From: Roseovarius sp. UBA6217
GTDB taxonomy: Bacteria > Pseudomonadota > Alphaproteobacteria > Rhodobacterales > Rhodobacteraceae
Assembly: GCA_002421985.1 (NCBI GenBank)
Contig: DISF01000017.1
Span: 1,136 to 34,806, forward strand
Length of the DNA: 33,671 bases
Reading direction: 5' to 3'
Part shown: positions 22,821-30,791 of the stretch, in pieces
Layout of the letters: each line of letters starts with the position of its first letter
Position numbering within the stretch: position 1 is the stretch's first letter
Made by a program: the position numbers and the translations under genes
The notes under the pieces: model-generated
Database searches by the model: none
Told to the model about the DNA's origin: nothing
Seen by the model: only the letters and a program-made list of their open reading frames with translations

Positions 22821-23714
22821 CTAGCCCTTTCGCATCTTGGGATCGAGCGTGTCGCGCAGCCCGTCGCCGATCAGGTTAATCGCCAACACGGTGATCAGGA
22901 TCGCCAGGCCCGGAAAGGTCACCACCCACCAGGCGCGCAGGATGAATTCGCGCGAATCCGCCAGCATGGTGCCCCATTCCGGCGCCGGCGGCTGGGCGCC
23001 CATGCCCAGGAACCCCAGCGCGGCGGCATCCAGAATGGCGGTGGAAAACGACAGTGTAGCCTGCACCACTAGCGGCGGCATGCAGTTCGGCAGGATGGTC
23101 ACGAACATCAGCCGCAGCGGTGAGGCACCGGCAACCCGCAGGGCGGTGACGTAATCCTTGCCCTTTTCTGTCAGCACGGCAGCGCGGGTCAGCCGGGCGA
23201 AGTGCGGTTGCAGAACCAGCGCAATCGCGATCATCGCATTGGTCAGCCCCGGCCCCAGGATCGCCACCAGTACCAGCGCCAGCAACAGCGAGGGGAAGGC
23301 CAGGATCACGTCCATCACCCGCATGATCGCCGTATCGACCCAGCCGCCGACATAGCCCGCGACCATGCCCACGGCGACGCCGCAGGCCAGCGCGATGGTC
23401 ACCACCAGCAAGCCGACATAAAGCGAATAGCGCGCACCATGGATCAGTCGCGACAGGATATCACGCCCCACCGCATCGGTGCCCAGCAGAAAGACGGATT
23501 TTCCACCCTCCATCCATGCCGGCGGGGTAAGGAAGCTGTCGCGATACTGGTGGATCGGATCATGCGGTGCGACCAGTGGCGCGAACACCGCCAGCAGCAC
23601 CAGGCACAGGATCACCGCGCCGCCGATCAGCGCGCCGCGATTGGCGGCAAAGCCATGCCAGAATTCGCGCAGGCGACCGGGAGGGATGGGGGAATGGGCG
23701 TTTGTCTGGGTCAT
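22821..23714 (-). CDS. Peptide ABC transporter permease, DppC/OppC type
   Basis: Inner-membrane permease of the importer, 297 residues from ATG 23714. It has the N-terminal OppC-type segment before the first helix (FAANRGALIGGAVILCLVLLAVF), the FLLGTDAVGRDILSRLIHGAR motif near residue 100-115, and the EAA loop with V-A-G-A-S-P near 195-215. The closing AINLIGDGLRDTLDPKMRKG is the usual DppC ending. It overlaps the previous permease by 4 bases (ATGA), so the two permeases are translationally coupled. A longer upstream frame lies inside dppB and was not used. Confidence 0.94.
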   Translation of the reverse strand: MTQTNAHSPIPPGRLREFWHGFAANRGALIGGAVILCLVLLAVFAPLVAPHDPIHQYRDSFLTPPAWMEGGKSVFLLGTDAVGRDILSRLIHGARYSLYVGLLVVTIALACGVAVGMVAGYVGGWVDTAIMRVMDVILAFPSLLLALVLVAILGPGLTNAMIAIALVLQPHFARLTRAAVLTEKGKDYVTALRVAGASPLRLMFVTILPNCMPPLVVQATLSFSTAILDAAALGFLGMGAQPPAPEWGTMLADSREFILRAWWVVTFPGLAILITVLAINLIGDGLRDTLDPKMRKG

Positions 23715-24718
23715 TTGTGCCGGATCCGGGGGTTGATCAGCGCATAAAGCACATCGACCAGCAGATTGACCGCCATGACGATGCCGGCGATCAGCAGCAG
23801 CCCGCCCTGCACCACCGGATAATCCCGGCGGGCGATGGAATCGACCATCCACTTGCCGATACCGGGCCAGGAAAAGATCGTCTCGGTCAGGATGGCGCCA
23901 GTCAGGATTCCGCCAATCTGCAGGCCAAGGGTGGTAACGATGGGGATCAGCGCATTGCGGAACGCGTGCAGGCAGATCACGCGCCAGGGCGACAACCCGC
24001 GCGAGCGTGCGGTGCGCACATAGTCCTCGCCCAGCACCTCCAGCATGGCGGATCGCGACTGCCGCGCCAGCACGGCCATGGGAATGGTCGCTAGGACGAT
24101 CGACGGCAGGATCAGGTGCCGCAGAGCCGAGACGAAGGCACCCTTCTGCCCGGAAACCGCCGCATCATACAGCATGAAGCCGGTCGCATCGGGGAAGTAG
24201 TATTGCAGGGCGATACGCCCCGAAACCGGCGTCCAGCCCAGAGTTCCCGAGAACAGGATCACCAGCAAAAGGCCCCACCAGAAGATCGGCATGGAATAGC
24301 CGGTCAGCGCGATTCCCATGGACAGCTGGTCGAACCACGATCCGCGCTTCACCGCCGCCAGCACGCCCAGCGGCACTCCGATCAACGTGGCCAACAGCAC
24401 GGCGCACAGGCCCAGTTCCACCGTGGCCGGGAATAGGGTCAGGAATTCCGCCAACACCGGCTTTTTCGAGACCAGCGATTGCCCCAGATCCCCGCCAAGC
24501 GCGCTGGCGACGAAATCCAAGTATTGCACCGGTAGCGGCCGGTCGAAACCGAACTGCGCCATCATCTCGGCATGGCGTTCCGGGGTCAGCCCCCGCTCGC
24601 CAGCCATCAGCATGACCGGATCGCCCGGCAGGATGCGCACGAAACCGAAGGAAACGATCGTGATCCCGATCAGGACCGGCACGATCACCGCCAGCTTGCG
24701 CAACAGGAAACGTATCAT
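23711..24718 (-). CDS. Peptide ABC transporter permease, DppB/OppB type
   Basis: First permease of the importer, 335 residues. It begins MIRFLLRKLAVIVPVLIGI (first helix), then FGFVRILPGDPVMLMAGERG, a family feature. The VRTARSRGLSPWRVICLHAFRNALIP segment near 230-255 is the EAA-type loop that contacts an ATPase. It ends with ALINPRIRHK. The start is 45 bases after the RidA stop, and a stem-loop lies in that gap (24736-24757). No premature stops or missing segments are seen. Confidence 0.94.
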   Translation of the reverse strand: MIRFLLRKLAVIVPVLIGITIVSFGFVRILPGDPVMLMAGERGLTPERHAEMMAQFGFDRPLPVQYLDFVASALGGDLGQSLVSKKPVLAEFLTLFPATVELGLCAVLLATLIGVPLGVLAAVKRGSWFDQLSMGIALTGYSMPIFWWGLLLVILFSGTLGWTPVSGRIALQYYFPDATGFMLYDAAVSGQKGAFVSALRHLILPSIVLATIPMAVLARQSRSAMLEVLGEDYVRTARSRGLSPWRVICLHAFRNALIPIVTTLGLQIGGILTGAILTETIFSWPGIGKWMVDSIARRDYPVVQGGLLLIAGIVMAVNLLVDVLYALINPRIRHK

Positions 24719-24735
24719 CGGGCTGTCACCAAGGG

Positions 24736-24757
24736 GGCGCCGGGTCGCCCCGGCGCC
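24736..24757. other. Intercistronic stem-loop between ridA-like and dppB-like genes
   Basis: GGCGCCGGG (24736-24744) and CCCGGCGCC (24749-24757) form a perfect 9-base GC stem with a 4-base loop, in the 45-base gap between the RidA stop and the permease start. There is no U-tract. It probably slows or shields mRNA decay, or tunes permease translation. Confidence 0.5.
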
Positions 24758-24763
24758 AGAAGA

Positions 24764-25123
24764 TCAGGCATCGACCGCCGCCACGGTCGCAATCTCGATC
24801 AGGCGGCGCGGGTCGCCCAGATCGGCCACCCCGATCGTGGCCCGTGCGGGCAGGTCGGCCCCGTCCAGCCAGGACAGCCAGACCTTGTTCATCTCGTCCT
24901 TCAGCTTCATGTCGGTGATGTAGATGCGGGCCTGCAGCAGCCGCGACTTGTCGCTGCCGCAATCGGCCAGTAGCGCATCCAGCTTGTCGCAGATTTCGCG
25001 CGTCTGGCCGGCCATGTCCTGGCTCAGGTCATGCGCCGCATGGCCGCTGATATACAGAACACCATTGTGTTCCACCGCGCCGTGCAGATGGGCCGATTTG
25101 CGGTGACGTTGGATCTTGGTCAT
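24764..25123 (-). CDS. RidA/YjgF family enamine/imine deaminase
   Basis: A 119-residue Rid-family protein, which hydrolyses reactive imine/enamine intermediates to keto acids and ammonia. It is short and single-domain, as expected, with YISGHAAHD near 25-33, the QTREICDKLDALLADCGSD helix, YITDMKLKDEMNKVWLSWL and the C-terminal PARATIGVADL-x-IEIATVAA core, where the Arg before A-T-I-G is the likely carboxylate-binding residue. It lies 21 bases after the D-amino-acid-oxidase-like gene, whose product would be an imino acid. The context strongly suggests this RidA acts on that imine. Confidence 0.9.
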   Translation of the reverse strand: MTKIQRHRKSAHLHGAVEHNGVLYISGHAAHDLSQDMAGQTREICDKLDALLADCGSDKSRLLQARIYITDMKLKDEMNKVWLSWLDGADLPARATIGVADLGDPRRLIEIATVAAVDA

Positions 25124-25144
25124 GACGAACCTTCCAGTTTGGGC

Positions 25145-26248
25145 TCAGACGCCCGGCGCATAGGCCGCGGCGGGCAGTTCGGTGGGCTGGCCAAGCAACA
25201 CGTCGGCCAGCAGTTTGCCCGCAAAGGGGCCGATGGAAATACCGCCTGCGCCAAGGCCATTGGCCACGGAAAGCCCGGCAATGCCCGGCACGCGGCCAAA
25301 GATCGGTTTGACCGTCGGCCCGGCCGGGCGGAACCCGATGCGGGTCTCGATGATCTCGGCGCCTCGCAGGCCGGGGGCGATGGCCATGCCTGCGGCCAGA
25401 ACCTCGGCCTGACCGGCGGCGGTGACGCGGTAGTCAAAGCCGGAATTGTCCTCGCGCGTGGCACCGACGACGACGCGGCTGTCGTCGAAGGCCAGCATGT
25501 AATGGCTGGTCATCGGCAGCAGGACCGGCCAGTGCGCCGTCGCAACGCCATTGAGTCGCAGATGCACGATCTGGCCCTTTTGCGGCTTGACCGGATGCTG
25601 CACGCCCAGCGGACCCAGGATCTGCTGCGCCCAGGCACCACTGGCCACGATCACCTCGTCGGCGGCCAGAACCTCGCCCCGGCCATCGCGGCAGATGACG
25701 CCATCGCCGCGCCGCTCCAGTGTCAGATAATCGGAACGATATTCGGCCCCCAGCGCCACCGCCGCGCGCACCATCGCCGCCGACAACAGCCGCGCATCCA
25801 CCCGCGCGCCGCCCGGAATGAACCAGGCGCCGACATCGGGGCGTAGCACTGGGAATTTCGCCTGCGCCTCGGCCGGGGTCAGCAGCCGCACCTCGCCTGC
25901 CTCTGGGGCGTCGGCGACCCGTGCCGCAATGCGCCGGCCCGCCGCCTCGAATTCCGCCGGATCGGTCGATGTGACCAGCGCGCCCACCTTGCGATAGCCA
26001 AGGTCGGTCTCGCCCGCCGCCACCAGGCTCGCGATCAGATCGTCATAGAAGCGCGCTCCGGCGGCATACATCCGATACCATTCGGCCTCTTCGATCTTGG
26101 TTGCCCAGGGGCAGACGATGCCGGCCCCGGCCATGGTGGCCTTGCCCGGATGGGCATGATCAAAGATCTGCACCTGAACGCCGCGACGGGCCAGAGAAAG
26201 GGCCGTGCTGGCCCCAAACATGCCCGCGCCGATGACGATTGCGCGCAT
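25145..26248 (-). CDS. FAD-dependent amino-acid oxidase/dehydrogenase (DAO/DadA family)
   Basis: A 367-residue flavoenzyme of the DAO family, which oxidises D-amino or N-substituted amino acids to imino acids. The N-terminal FAD fold is clear: AIVIGAGMFGASTALSLARRG and F-D-H-A-H-P-G-K near residue 30. The later DEVIVASGAWAQQIL, IETRIGFRPAGPTVKPIFG and SVANGLGAGGISIGPFAGKLLADVL complete the FAD site near 195-205 and 310-350. GGAAGGAAAG just before ATG 26248 fixes the start. Exact substrate is unknown: D-amino acid, opine or sarcosine-like are possible. Sits between the binding protein gene and ridA. Confidence 0.9.
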   Translation of the reverse strand: MRAIVIGAGMFGASTALSLARRGVQVQIFDHAHPGKATMAGAGIVCPWATKIEEAEWYRMYAAGARFYDDLIASLVAAGETDLGYRKVGALVTSTDPAEFEAAGRRIAARVADAPEAGEVRLLTPAEAQAKFPVLRPDVGAWFIPGGARVDARLLSAAMVRAAVALGAEYRSDYLTLERRGDGVICRDGRGEVLAADEVIVASGAWAQQILGPLGVQHPVKPQKGQIVHLRLNGVATAHWPVLLPMTSHYMLAFDDSRVVVGATREDNSGFDYRVTAAGQAEVLAAGMAIAPGLRGAEIIETRIGFRPAGPTVKPIFGRVPGIAGLSVANGLGAGGISIGPFAGKLLADVLLGQPTELPAAAYAPGV

Positions 26249-26266
26249 CTGTCTTTCCTTCCATGC

Positions 26267-26324
26267 GCCTGCGAAAAGGCAGGCCATTCCGGTTCCGGGC
26301 GGCGGGAGCGTGCCGCCCGGAACC
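26267..26324. other. Two tandem stem-loops after the binding-protein gene
   Basis: Immediately after the dppA-like stop, GGTTCCGGGCGG (26291-26302) and CCGCCCGGAACC (26313-26324) form a perfect 12-base stem with a 10-base loop. A second stem, GCCTGC (26267-26272) and GCAGGC (26279-26284), follows in transcription order. No U-run is present. The likely role is to stabilise the upstream mRNA and reduce read-through, giving more binding protein than transporter. Confidence 0.6.
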
Positions 26325-26329
26325 CCTGC

Positions 26330-27934
26330 TCAGTCGACCGACACGCCCGACATGCGCGAGCTGCCGAACACAGCCGGGACAAAGCCCTTGACCGACTTGC
26401 CCACCGCCATCAGCTGGTCGGCGCCGCCGAACATCACCGCCGGCACATCGTCATAAAGGATGTGCTGCGCCTCGACATAGAGTTTCGCGCGTTCGTCCTG
26501 ATCGGTGATCGAACCCGCATTGGCCATCACGGCGTTGAACGCGTCATTGCACCAGGCGCCGATGTTGGAGGGGCTGGGTTTGCCCTCGGCGTTGCAGGTG
26601 AAATAGTTGTTCGGGATCTGGCTGGGATCGGGGAAGTCATAGATGCCGCCGAACATGCCCACCTCGGCCTCGAACGCGCGCGAGCGCTGGATGTATTCGG
26701 CCCATTCATAGGTCACGATCTCGGCCTTGACGCCGATGGCGGCCCAGTCGGCCTGGATCATCTCGGCGGCGCGGCGCCCGTTGGGCATATAGGGGCGCGA
26801 CACCGGCACGGCCCAAAGCTGGGTTTCGAACCCGTCGGCCACACCCGCCTCGGCCAGCAGGGCCTTGGCCTTTGCGGGATCATAGGCATAGGGCTTCAGA
26901 TCATCGGCATGGCCCCAGAACGCCGGCGGCACGACGGCGCCGGTGGCATGGCCCATGCCGTTGAACACCACCTCGACCAGCGGCTCCATGTTGATCGCAT
27001 GGGCCAGCGCCTGGCGGACGCGGATGTCCTTGAACTTGTCCAGCTTGAAGTTGAAGTTGATGAAGCCGGACGAGGCAACCTTGGCCACCACCAGATCGAC
27101 CTTGTTGCTGGCCTTGATCGCCTCGGCATCAGCCAGGTTGGGGTAGTAGGAAATCGCGCATTCGCCCGCCAGCGCACGCTGCACCCGGACCGAGGCATCG
27201 GGGCTGATCGCCATGATGATCGCATCCACCATCGGGGTGTTCTCGGCGATCCCGGCCGCCGCGCCCCAAGTATCGGCAAAGGGCAGCAGGCGCACCATCG
27301 CATCGGTCTGATAGGCCTGAAGCTGGAATGGCCCGGTGCCGATCGGCGCGCGGTCGAATTGTTCCGGCGTGCCCGCCTTGGCCATTGCATCGGCATATTC
27401 GGCCGAGGTCATTGCGATGGAGCCATGGGCCATGATCCCGGTAAAGGGCGCCAGCGGTGCCTTGAGCGTAAAGGCCACCGTGTAATCGTCGATCTTCTCG
27501 ACCGAGGCCAGCGCATCGGCCAGCTTGGTCTTGAAGGTGATGTAATTGCCGCCGTTCACCTTGTTATAGGGGTGGTCGGGGTTCATCATCCGCTGGAAGG
27601 TGAAGATCACGTCATCGGCGTTGAAATCGCGCGTCGGGGTGAAGGCGGCGTTCGACTGCCATTTGACGCCCTTGCGCAGCTTGAAGGTATAGGTCTTGCC
27701 GTCCTCGCTGACGGTCCAGCTTTCGGCCAGCGCCGGCACGATGTTCGACCCGCCGCGTTCCACCGCGATCAGATTGTCGTAGATCTGGCCCAGAACGGTT
27801 GATGTGGTGCCGCTGCTGGTCAGCTGGGGGTTGAAGATTTCGGGCGAGCCTTCAAGACACACGGTCAGCGTTCCGGCCAGCGCCGGAGAGGCCAGCGCCG
27901 TCATCAGCGAGGCAATCGCAAGGCTTCTTTTCAT
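26330..27934 (-). CDS. dppA: Periplasmic peptide-binding protein, DppA family
   Basis: The substrate-binding lipid-free periplasmic protein of the importer (SBP family 5), 534 residues from ATG 27934. A signal peptide is clear: MKRSLAIASLMTALASPALA, then mature GTLTVC. The mature part tracks E. coli DppA closely: CLEGSPEIFNPQLTSSGTT, SWTVSEDGKTYTFKLRKGVK, NADDVIFTF, APIGTGPFQLQAYQTDA, ISPDASVRVQRALAGEC and QADWAAIGVKAEIVTYEWAE. GGAG lies a few bases upstream of the start. First gene of the minus-strand operon, divergent from a LysR regulator. The ligand may be a dipeptide or an amino compound; similarity to DppA does not fix it. Confidence 0.95.
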   Translation of the reverse strand: MKRSLAIASLMTALASPALAGTLTVCLEGSPEIFNPQLTSSGTTSTVLGQIYDNLIAVERGGSNIVPALAESWTVSEDGKTYTFKLRKGVKWQSNAAFTPTRDFNADDVIFTFQRMMNPDHPYNKVNGGNYITFKTKLADALASVEKIDDYTVAFTLKAPLAPFTGIMAHGSIAMTSAEYADAMAKAGTPEQFDRAPIGTGPFQLQAYQTDAMVRLLPFADTWGAAAGIAENTPMVDAIIMAISPDASVRVQRALAGECAISYYPNLADAEAIKASNKVDLVVAKVASSGFINFNFKLDKFKDIRVRQALAHAINMEPLVEVVFNGMGHATGAVVPPAFWGHADDLKPYAYDPAKAKALLAEAGVADGFETQLWAVPVSRPYMPNGRRAAEMIQADWAAIGVKAEIVTYEWAEYIQRSRAFEAEVGMFGGIYDFPDPSQIPNNYFTCNAEGKPSPSNIGAWCNDAFNAVMANAGSITDQDERAKLYVEAQHILYDDVPAVMFGGADQLMAVGKSVKGFVPAVFGSSRMSGVSVD

Positions 27935-28004
27935 CGTCGATCTCCACTGTGCATCACGGTCTTCTCGTCGGCTGTCCGATTGGGCAGCCTGCCGTTGGGC
28001 CCTA

Positions 28005-28033
28005 GATGAACCTTTGCTCAACATGATTGTCAA
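28005..28033 (-). promoter_or_regulatory. Candidate promoter for the dppA-like operon
   Basis: On the minus strand a perfect -35 TTGACA (28033 to 28028) is followed after 17 bases by TTCATC (28010 to 28005), a weak -10. It lies 71 bases before the dppA-like ATG, in the 147-base divergent space shared with the LysR gene. A weak -10 fits activator-dependent control by LysR. Confidence 0.4.
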
Positions 28034-28081
28034 ATGCATTGGAGGCCGAGTAACATAACCAGATCTCATGAAGGTGAATCC

Positions 28082-28987
28082 ATGAACATCCGTCAGATCG
28101 AGGCATTTCACGCGACCATGGAAACCGGGTCGGTCACGCGGGCGGCAGACCGGCTGGGGGTGTCGCAGCCTGCGGTGTCAAAGCTGCTCAAGGCCTTTTC
28201 GGACGATTGCGGCTTCCAGCTGTTTCAGCGCCGAGGCGGCCAGCTGGTCCCGACGCGCGAGGCTCAGCTGCTGTCGGCCGAGATTGCGACCCTGTTCAAC
28301 GGCGCCCGGCGCATCCGCGAAACCGCCCGTGCCATCCGCCTGAACGAAATGGGCGAAGTTACGCTGGCCGCCCCCCCCGCGCTGGCGATCCGCTTCTTGC
28401 CGCTTGCGATGGCCAGGGGCATTCAGGATCTGCCTGATCTGCAACTGCAGATCCAGTCACGCCCCTCGGCGCAGATCATCGAAAAGGTCGGGGCGGGGCA
28501 TCTGGACATGGGGATCACCACGATGGCCGTGGATCATCCCGACATTCTGGCGGAACATCTGGTCACCGTGCCGCTTGTCTGCCTGCTGCCCGCCAATCAC
28601 CCGCTGGTCGGCCGCCCCGTGCTGGAGGTCGAAGATCTGCGTAAGCAGCCCTTCATCACCCTGCCGGCCAGCGACTGTACCTTCAGCCGCACCGACCGTT
28701 CGTTCCAGGTGCGCGGAGTACATACGGGGCGTCGCATCGAGGTGCCCTATTCGGAAACCGCCGCCCATATGGTCGCCGCCGGCGTCGGCCTAGCCATCGT
28801 TCCACCCTTCGTCGGGCTGGAGTATGACGAGGGGCAGATCGTGCGCCGCGCCATTCAACCGACCGACCACATAGATTTCTGGATGCTGCGCCCCCGCCAT
28901 CGCGCTGCCTCACTCGCCTCGGACCGGCTGCGCTCGGTTATCGCTGATGCGCTCGGGGCCAGCGGATCGGCGGCGGCCCTTGCGTGA
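28082..28987 (+). CDS. LysR-family transcriptional regulator
   Basis: A 301-residue LysR regulator. The N-terminal winged helix is typical: MNIRQIEAFHATMETGSVTR, AADRLGVSQPAVSKLLKAF (residues 19-37). The C-terminal effector domain follows (GEVTLAAPPALAIRFLP near residue 92, VGAGHLDMGITTM near 135, AAHMVAAGVGLAIVPPF near 225). GAAGGTG upstream of ATG 28082 supports the start. Divergent from the dppA-like operon, the usual arrangement for a LysR activator of its neighbour; the inducer is probably the imported compound or a breakdown product (inference). Confidence 0.93.
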   Translation: MNIRQIEAFHATMETGSVTRAADRLGVSQPAVSKLLKAFSDDCGFQLFQRRGGQLVPTREAQLLSAEIATLFNGARRIRETARAIRLNEMGEVTLAAPPALAIRFLPLAMARGIQDLPDLQLQIQSRPSAQIIEKVGAGHLDMGITTMAVDHPDILAEHLVTVPLVCLLPANHPLVGRPVLEVEDLRKQPFITLPASDCTFSRTDRSFQVRGVHTGRRIEVPYSETAAHMVAAGVGLAIVPPFVGLEYDEGQIVRRAIQPTDHIDFWMLRPRHRAASLASDRLRSVIADALGASGSAAALA

Positions 28988-29487
28988 TCCTGCCGTCCCA
29001 TGACGGAGCATCGGGCGGCGAGTGAAATTCCGGGAGCCAAGTAGTTCTCCGCAATGCCAAGCTTTACCCGGCGGGCGCGAAGCCTACTGCGGATCGCCTT
29101 GTCGGCCACGATTTGGCTCCGCATCCAGCGCATCCTCGCAACCCGTGATGCCATAACGGCCGAGCGTCAGCGCAGAAGATCGCGGCGGTGTGATGCCGTA
29201 AAATCGGTCAACCTGCCGATGTTGCTGCGATGCCGGGCCAATCGGCCTTGGATACCGTCCCCGAGATGCCCGGTCTACTAGATCTCCATATCGACTGGGT
29301 CTGCTGGCGAAACCCAGCCCGGCTTCGGGACGTGCAGGATGCCTAGTGGTCTTTCAGATAAGACTATTTGGCCATCAGTGCGCATAATGTCCACACAATG
29401 CACACTACCATGTTATCGCGTCTTACTTCCGATAATTGCATTATCGGATGTGCTGGAGCAGCCCTGCATCAGTGGGCGTCGCCACGC
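28988..29487. other. Gene-poor region with a strong inverted repeat
   Basis: No convincing gene in 500 bases. A minus-strand frame at about 28990-29154 gives an Arg-rich reading (MRWMRSQIVADKAIRSRLRA) that may be a remnant but matches nothing I know. A small hairpin, CCGTC-CCAT-GACGG (28993-29006), follows the LysR stop. The main feature is the inverted repeat at 29425-29451. Base composition becomes visibly less GC-rich near 29350-29450. Confidence 0.6.
29425..29451. repeat. 27-base inverted repeat with a 3-base centre
   Basis: Arms ACTTCCGATAAT (29425-29436) and ATTATCGGATGT (29440-29451) match as reverse complements at 11 of 12 positions around TGC. It lies in an AT-richer pocket with no gene, 330 bases before the CcdB start. 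The size and geometry suit a recombinase core site or a dimeric-regulator operator. No recombinase gene is seen in the window. Confidence 0.7.
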
Positions 29488-29781
29488 TCAGACCCCGTCG
29501 ATCAGGATGTCCAGTGCTCGTTTCAGCGCATCGCGCTCGGCGGCGAGGCTGACGACCAGATCGCGCAGCTCCGCGCCGGGAATGGCAGCAAGTTCCTGCA
29601 CCCGGACGATCCACGTCTCACCTTCAATCTCGACCTTGGGGGTCAGGCCAGGAAACGCTACATAACGCCCTTCCTCACGCAGGGGCGCAACGATCCGCGA
29701 GGCCTCGATTCCGATCAGATCGGTTTGCGGGTCAACGACCAGCATGCCGCCTTTCAGGCGAAACACGTCAAACTGCGCCAT
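29488..29781 (-). CDS. ccdB: CcdB-family toxin
   Basis: A 97-residue toxin of the CcdB family, which poisons DNA gyrase when its antitoxin is lost. The family pattern is visible: MAQFDVFRLKGGMLVVDPQTD at the start (compare MQFKVY in F-plasmid CcdB), IEASRIVAPL near 25-35, FPGLTPKVEIEGETWIV near 43-60, MAS-like QELAAIPGAEL and the C-terminal ALDILIDGV, matching the position of AINLMFWGI. It starts 12 bases after the ccdA stop with GAAGGGCGGG upstream. Together with ccdA it is a plasmid-addiction module, in keeping with the repABC genes nearby. Confidence 0.9.
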   Translation of the reverse strand: MAQFDVFRLKGGMLVVDPQTDLIGIEASRIVAPLREEGRYVAFPGLTPKVEIEGETWIVRVQELAAIPGAELRDLVVSLAAERDALKRALDILIDGV

Positions 29782-29793
29782 ATCGCCCGCCCT

Positions 29794-30015
29794 TCAGAAG
29801 GTGCGAAACGCGACAAGGGGCAATCCCTCGCGGGCCAATTCCTCGGCATAGGCCTGGTTCGCTGCCCGATTTTCTTCTCGCCACAGCCGATTGCGCTCTG
29901 CCTTGGCCGCTTCGGCAATCGCCATTTCGGCAAGGCGCGACATGTTGAGACCAAGCGCGCGGGCCGTCTCGGCCACTTCGGCGTCCAGCGTGAGATTTAC
30001 CTTGATGCGGCCCAT
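29794..30015 (-). CDS. ccdA: CcdA-family antitoxin
   Basis: A 73-residue antitoxin from ATG 30015. The N-terminal ribbon-helix-helix DNA-binding part reads MGRIKVNLTLDAEVAETARA, then LNMSRLAEMAIAEAAKAER; the C-terminal toxin-binding tail is WREENRAANQAYAEELAREG then LPLVAFRTF, the typical CcdA ending. An upstream ATG would add six residues without support. It precedes ccdB, the canonical order, and presumably autoregulates the promoter at 30048-30076. Confidence 0.9.
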   Translation of the reverse strand: MGRIKVNLTLDAEVAETARALGLNMSRLAEMAIAEAAKAERNRLWREENRAANQAYAEELAREGLPLVAFRTF

Positions 30016-30047
30016 CGGATACCACCAATTCATCCGTACAGGTTAGG

Positions 30048-30076
30048 AGTATAGTTTAGGCGAAAGGAAGGCGCAA
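30048..30076 (-). promoter_or_regulatory. Candidate ccdAB promoter
   Basis: Minus-strand TTGCGC (30076 to 30071) and TATACT (30053 to 30048) are separated by 17 bases, and the -10 is 33 bases before the CcdA ATG. Spacing and the near-consensus -10 support a promoter for the toxin-antitoxin pair. The operator is not resolved. Confidence 0.5.
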
Positions 30077-30791
30077 TACAGCGGGCCGCCGATCAGTACG
30101 CTTGTCCTTTCGCGGGCTCCCGTGCGCATGACCGGTACACGCGGCCGCTCCTGGGGTTCTCGCTGCGGCCGCTTCATCGGACGCCGTATGCTTGCGTTCA
30201 AAGTTGGGTGGACGAAAGTCGTGTGCCGACACTAGCTGCAGTCTTGGGAACGATCTGGCCCTCACGGCACGTCCCGCCGAACGCGCTGGAACACGGATCT
30301 ATCGCCACACTCTGCGGCGATCATCAACAGATCCTGGACAGAAAACCAGGTCCCGCTTCTAGAGACCTCATCCATTCGATCAATCAGACGGTAACCGAGC
30401 AGGAGTGGCTGAGCCGCTTATCAGAACCGAGAATCGCTCACCGCCAATTTGGCCCTATCGGACGCCGATCCAGCCACTCTTCGCTATGCGGCGTTCCAGC
30501 TGCCACAACCCCAGACCAGGAACACTTCTGCGCGCCCTGCCCCACAATCAGATTCTTTTGACAAGGCTGCGGCTATATTTAGCATCGTCATATCAGCAAG
30601 TTGTCAGCTAACCCTGAACCTGCGCGTGAACTGCCGGAACGGTCGAATACCCTGATAGATGGAAATTTCCGTTCCGATGGCAGCAAACTTTTCTTGCGCT
30701 CTGACCGAGCTATCGGCATAGACTGGACGCAATAAGCGAAAAATTCGGGCGGTTACCGTTCCTGACCCCACCGAAAAGCGAGAGCGGACAG
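30077..30791. other. Non-coding leader region of the repABC cassette
   Basis: About 700 bases without a convincing gene. Noted items: two NotI sites (GCGGCCGC) near 30144 and 30163; an 8-base pair GGAACGGT (30636-30643) and ACCGTTCC (30755-30762) in opposite orientation; CCGTTCC again near 30669; and the palindrome GGAAATTTCC (30661-30670). Some of these may be replication-control or RepA-binding elements upstream of repA. I could not assign a clear repA promoter. Confidence 0.5.

Noticed and set aside
21981..23072. Plus-strand open frame of 363 codons opposite the ATPase and permease genes
   Set aside because: Gln/His/Arg-rich and antisense to conserved Walker motifs; no independent support.
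26150..27802. Plus-strand open frame of 550 codons through the binding-protein gene
   Set aside because: His/Gly/Asp-rich reading antisense to a clear DppA-family gene; no motif, no ribosome site, typical GC-driven shadow.
28855..29154. Minus-strand frame of 99 codons after the LysR gene
   Set aside because: Overlaps the LysR 3' end in antisense and matches no family I know; mentioned only as a possible remnant.
30208..30561. Plus-strand frame of 117 codons upstream of repA
   Set aside because: No ribosome site, no motifs, and codon use unlike neighbours; more likely non-coding leader.
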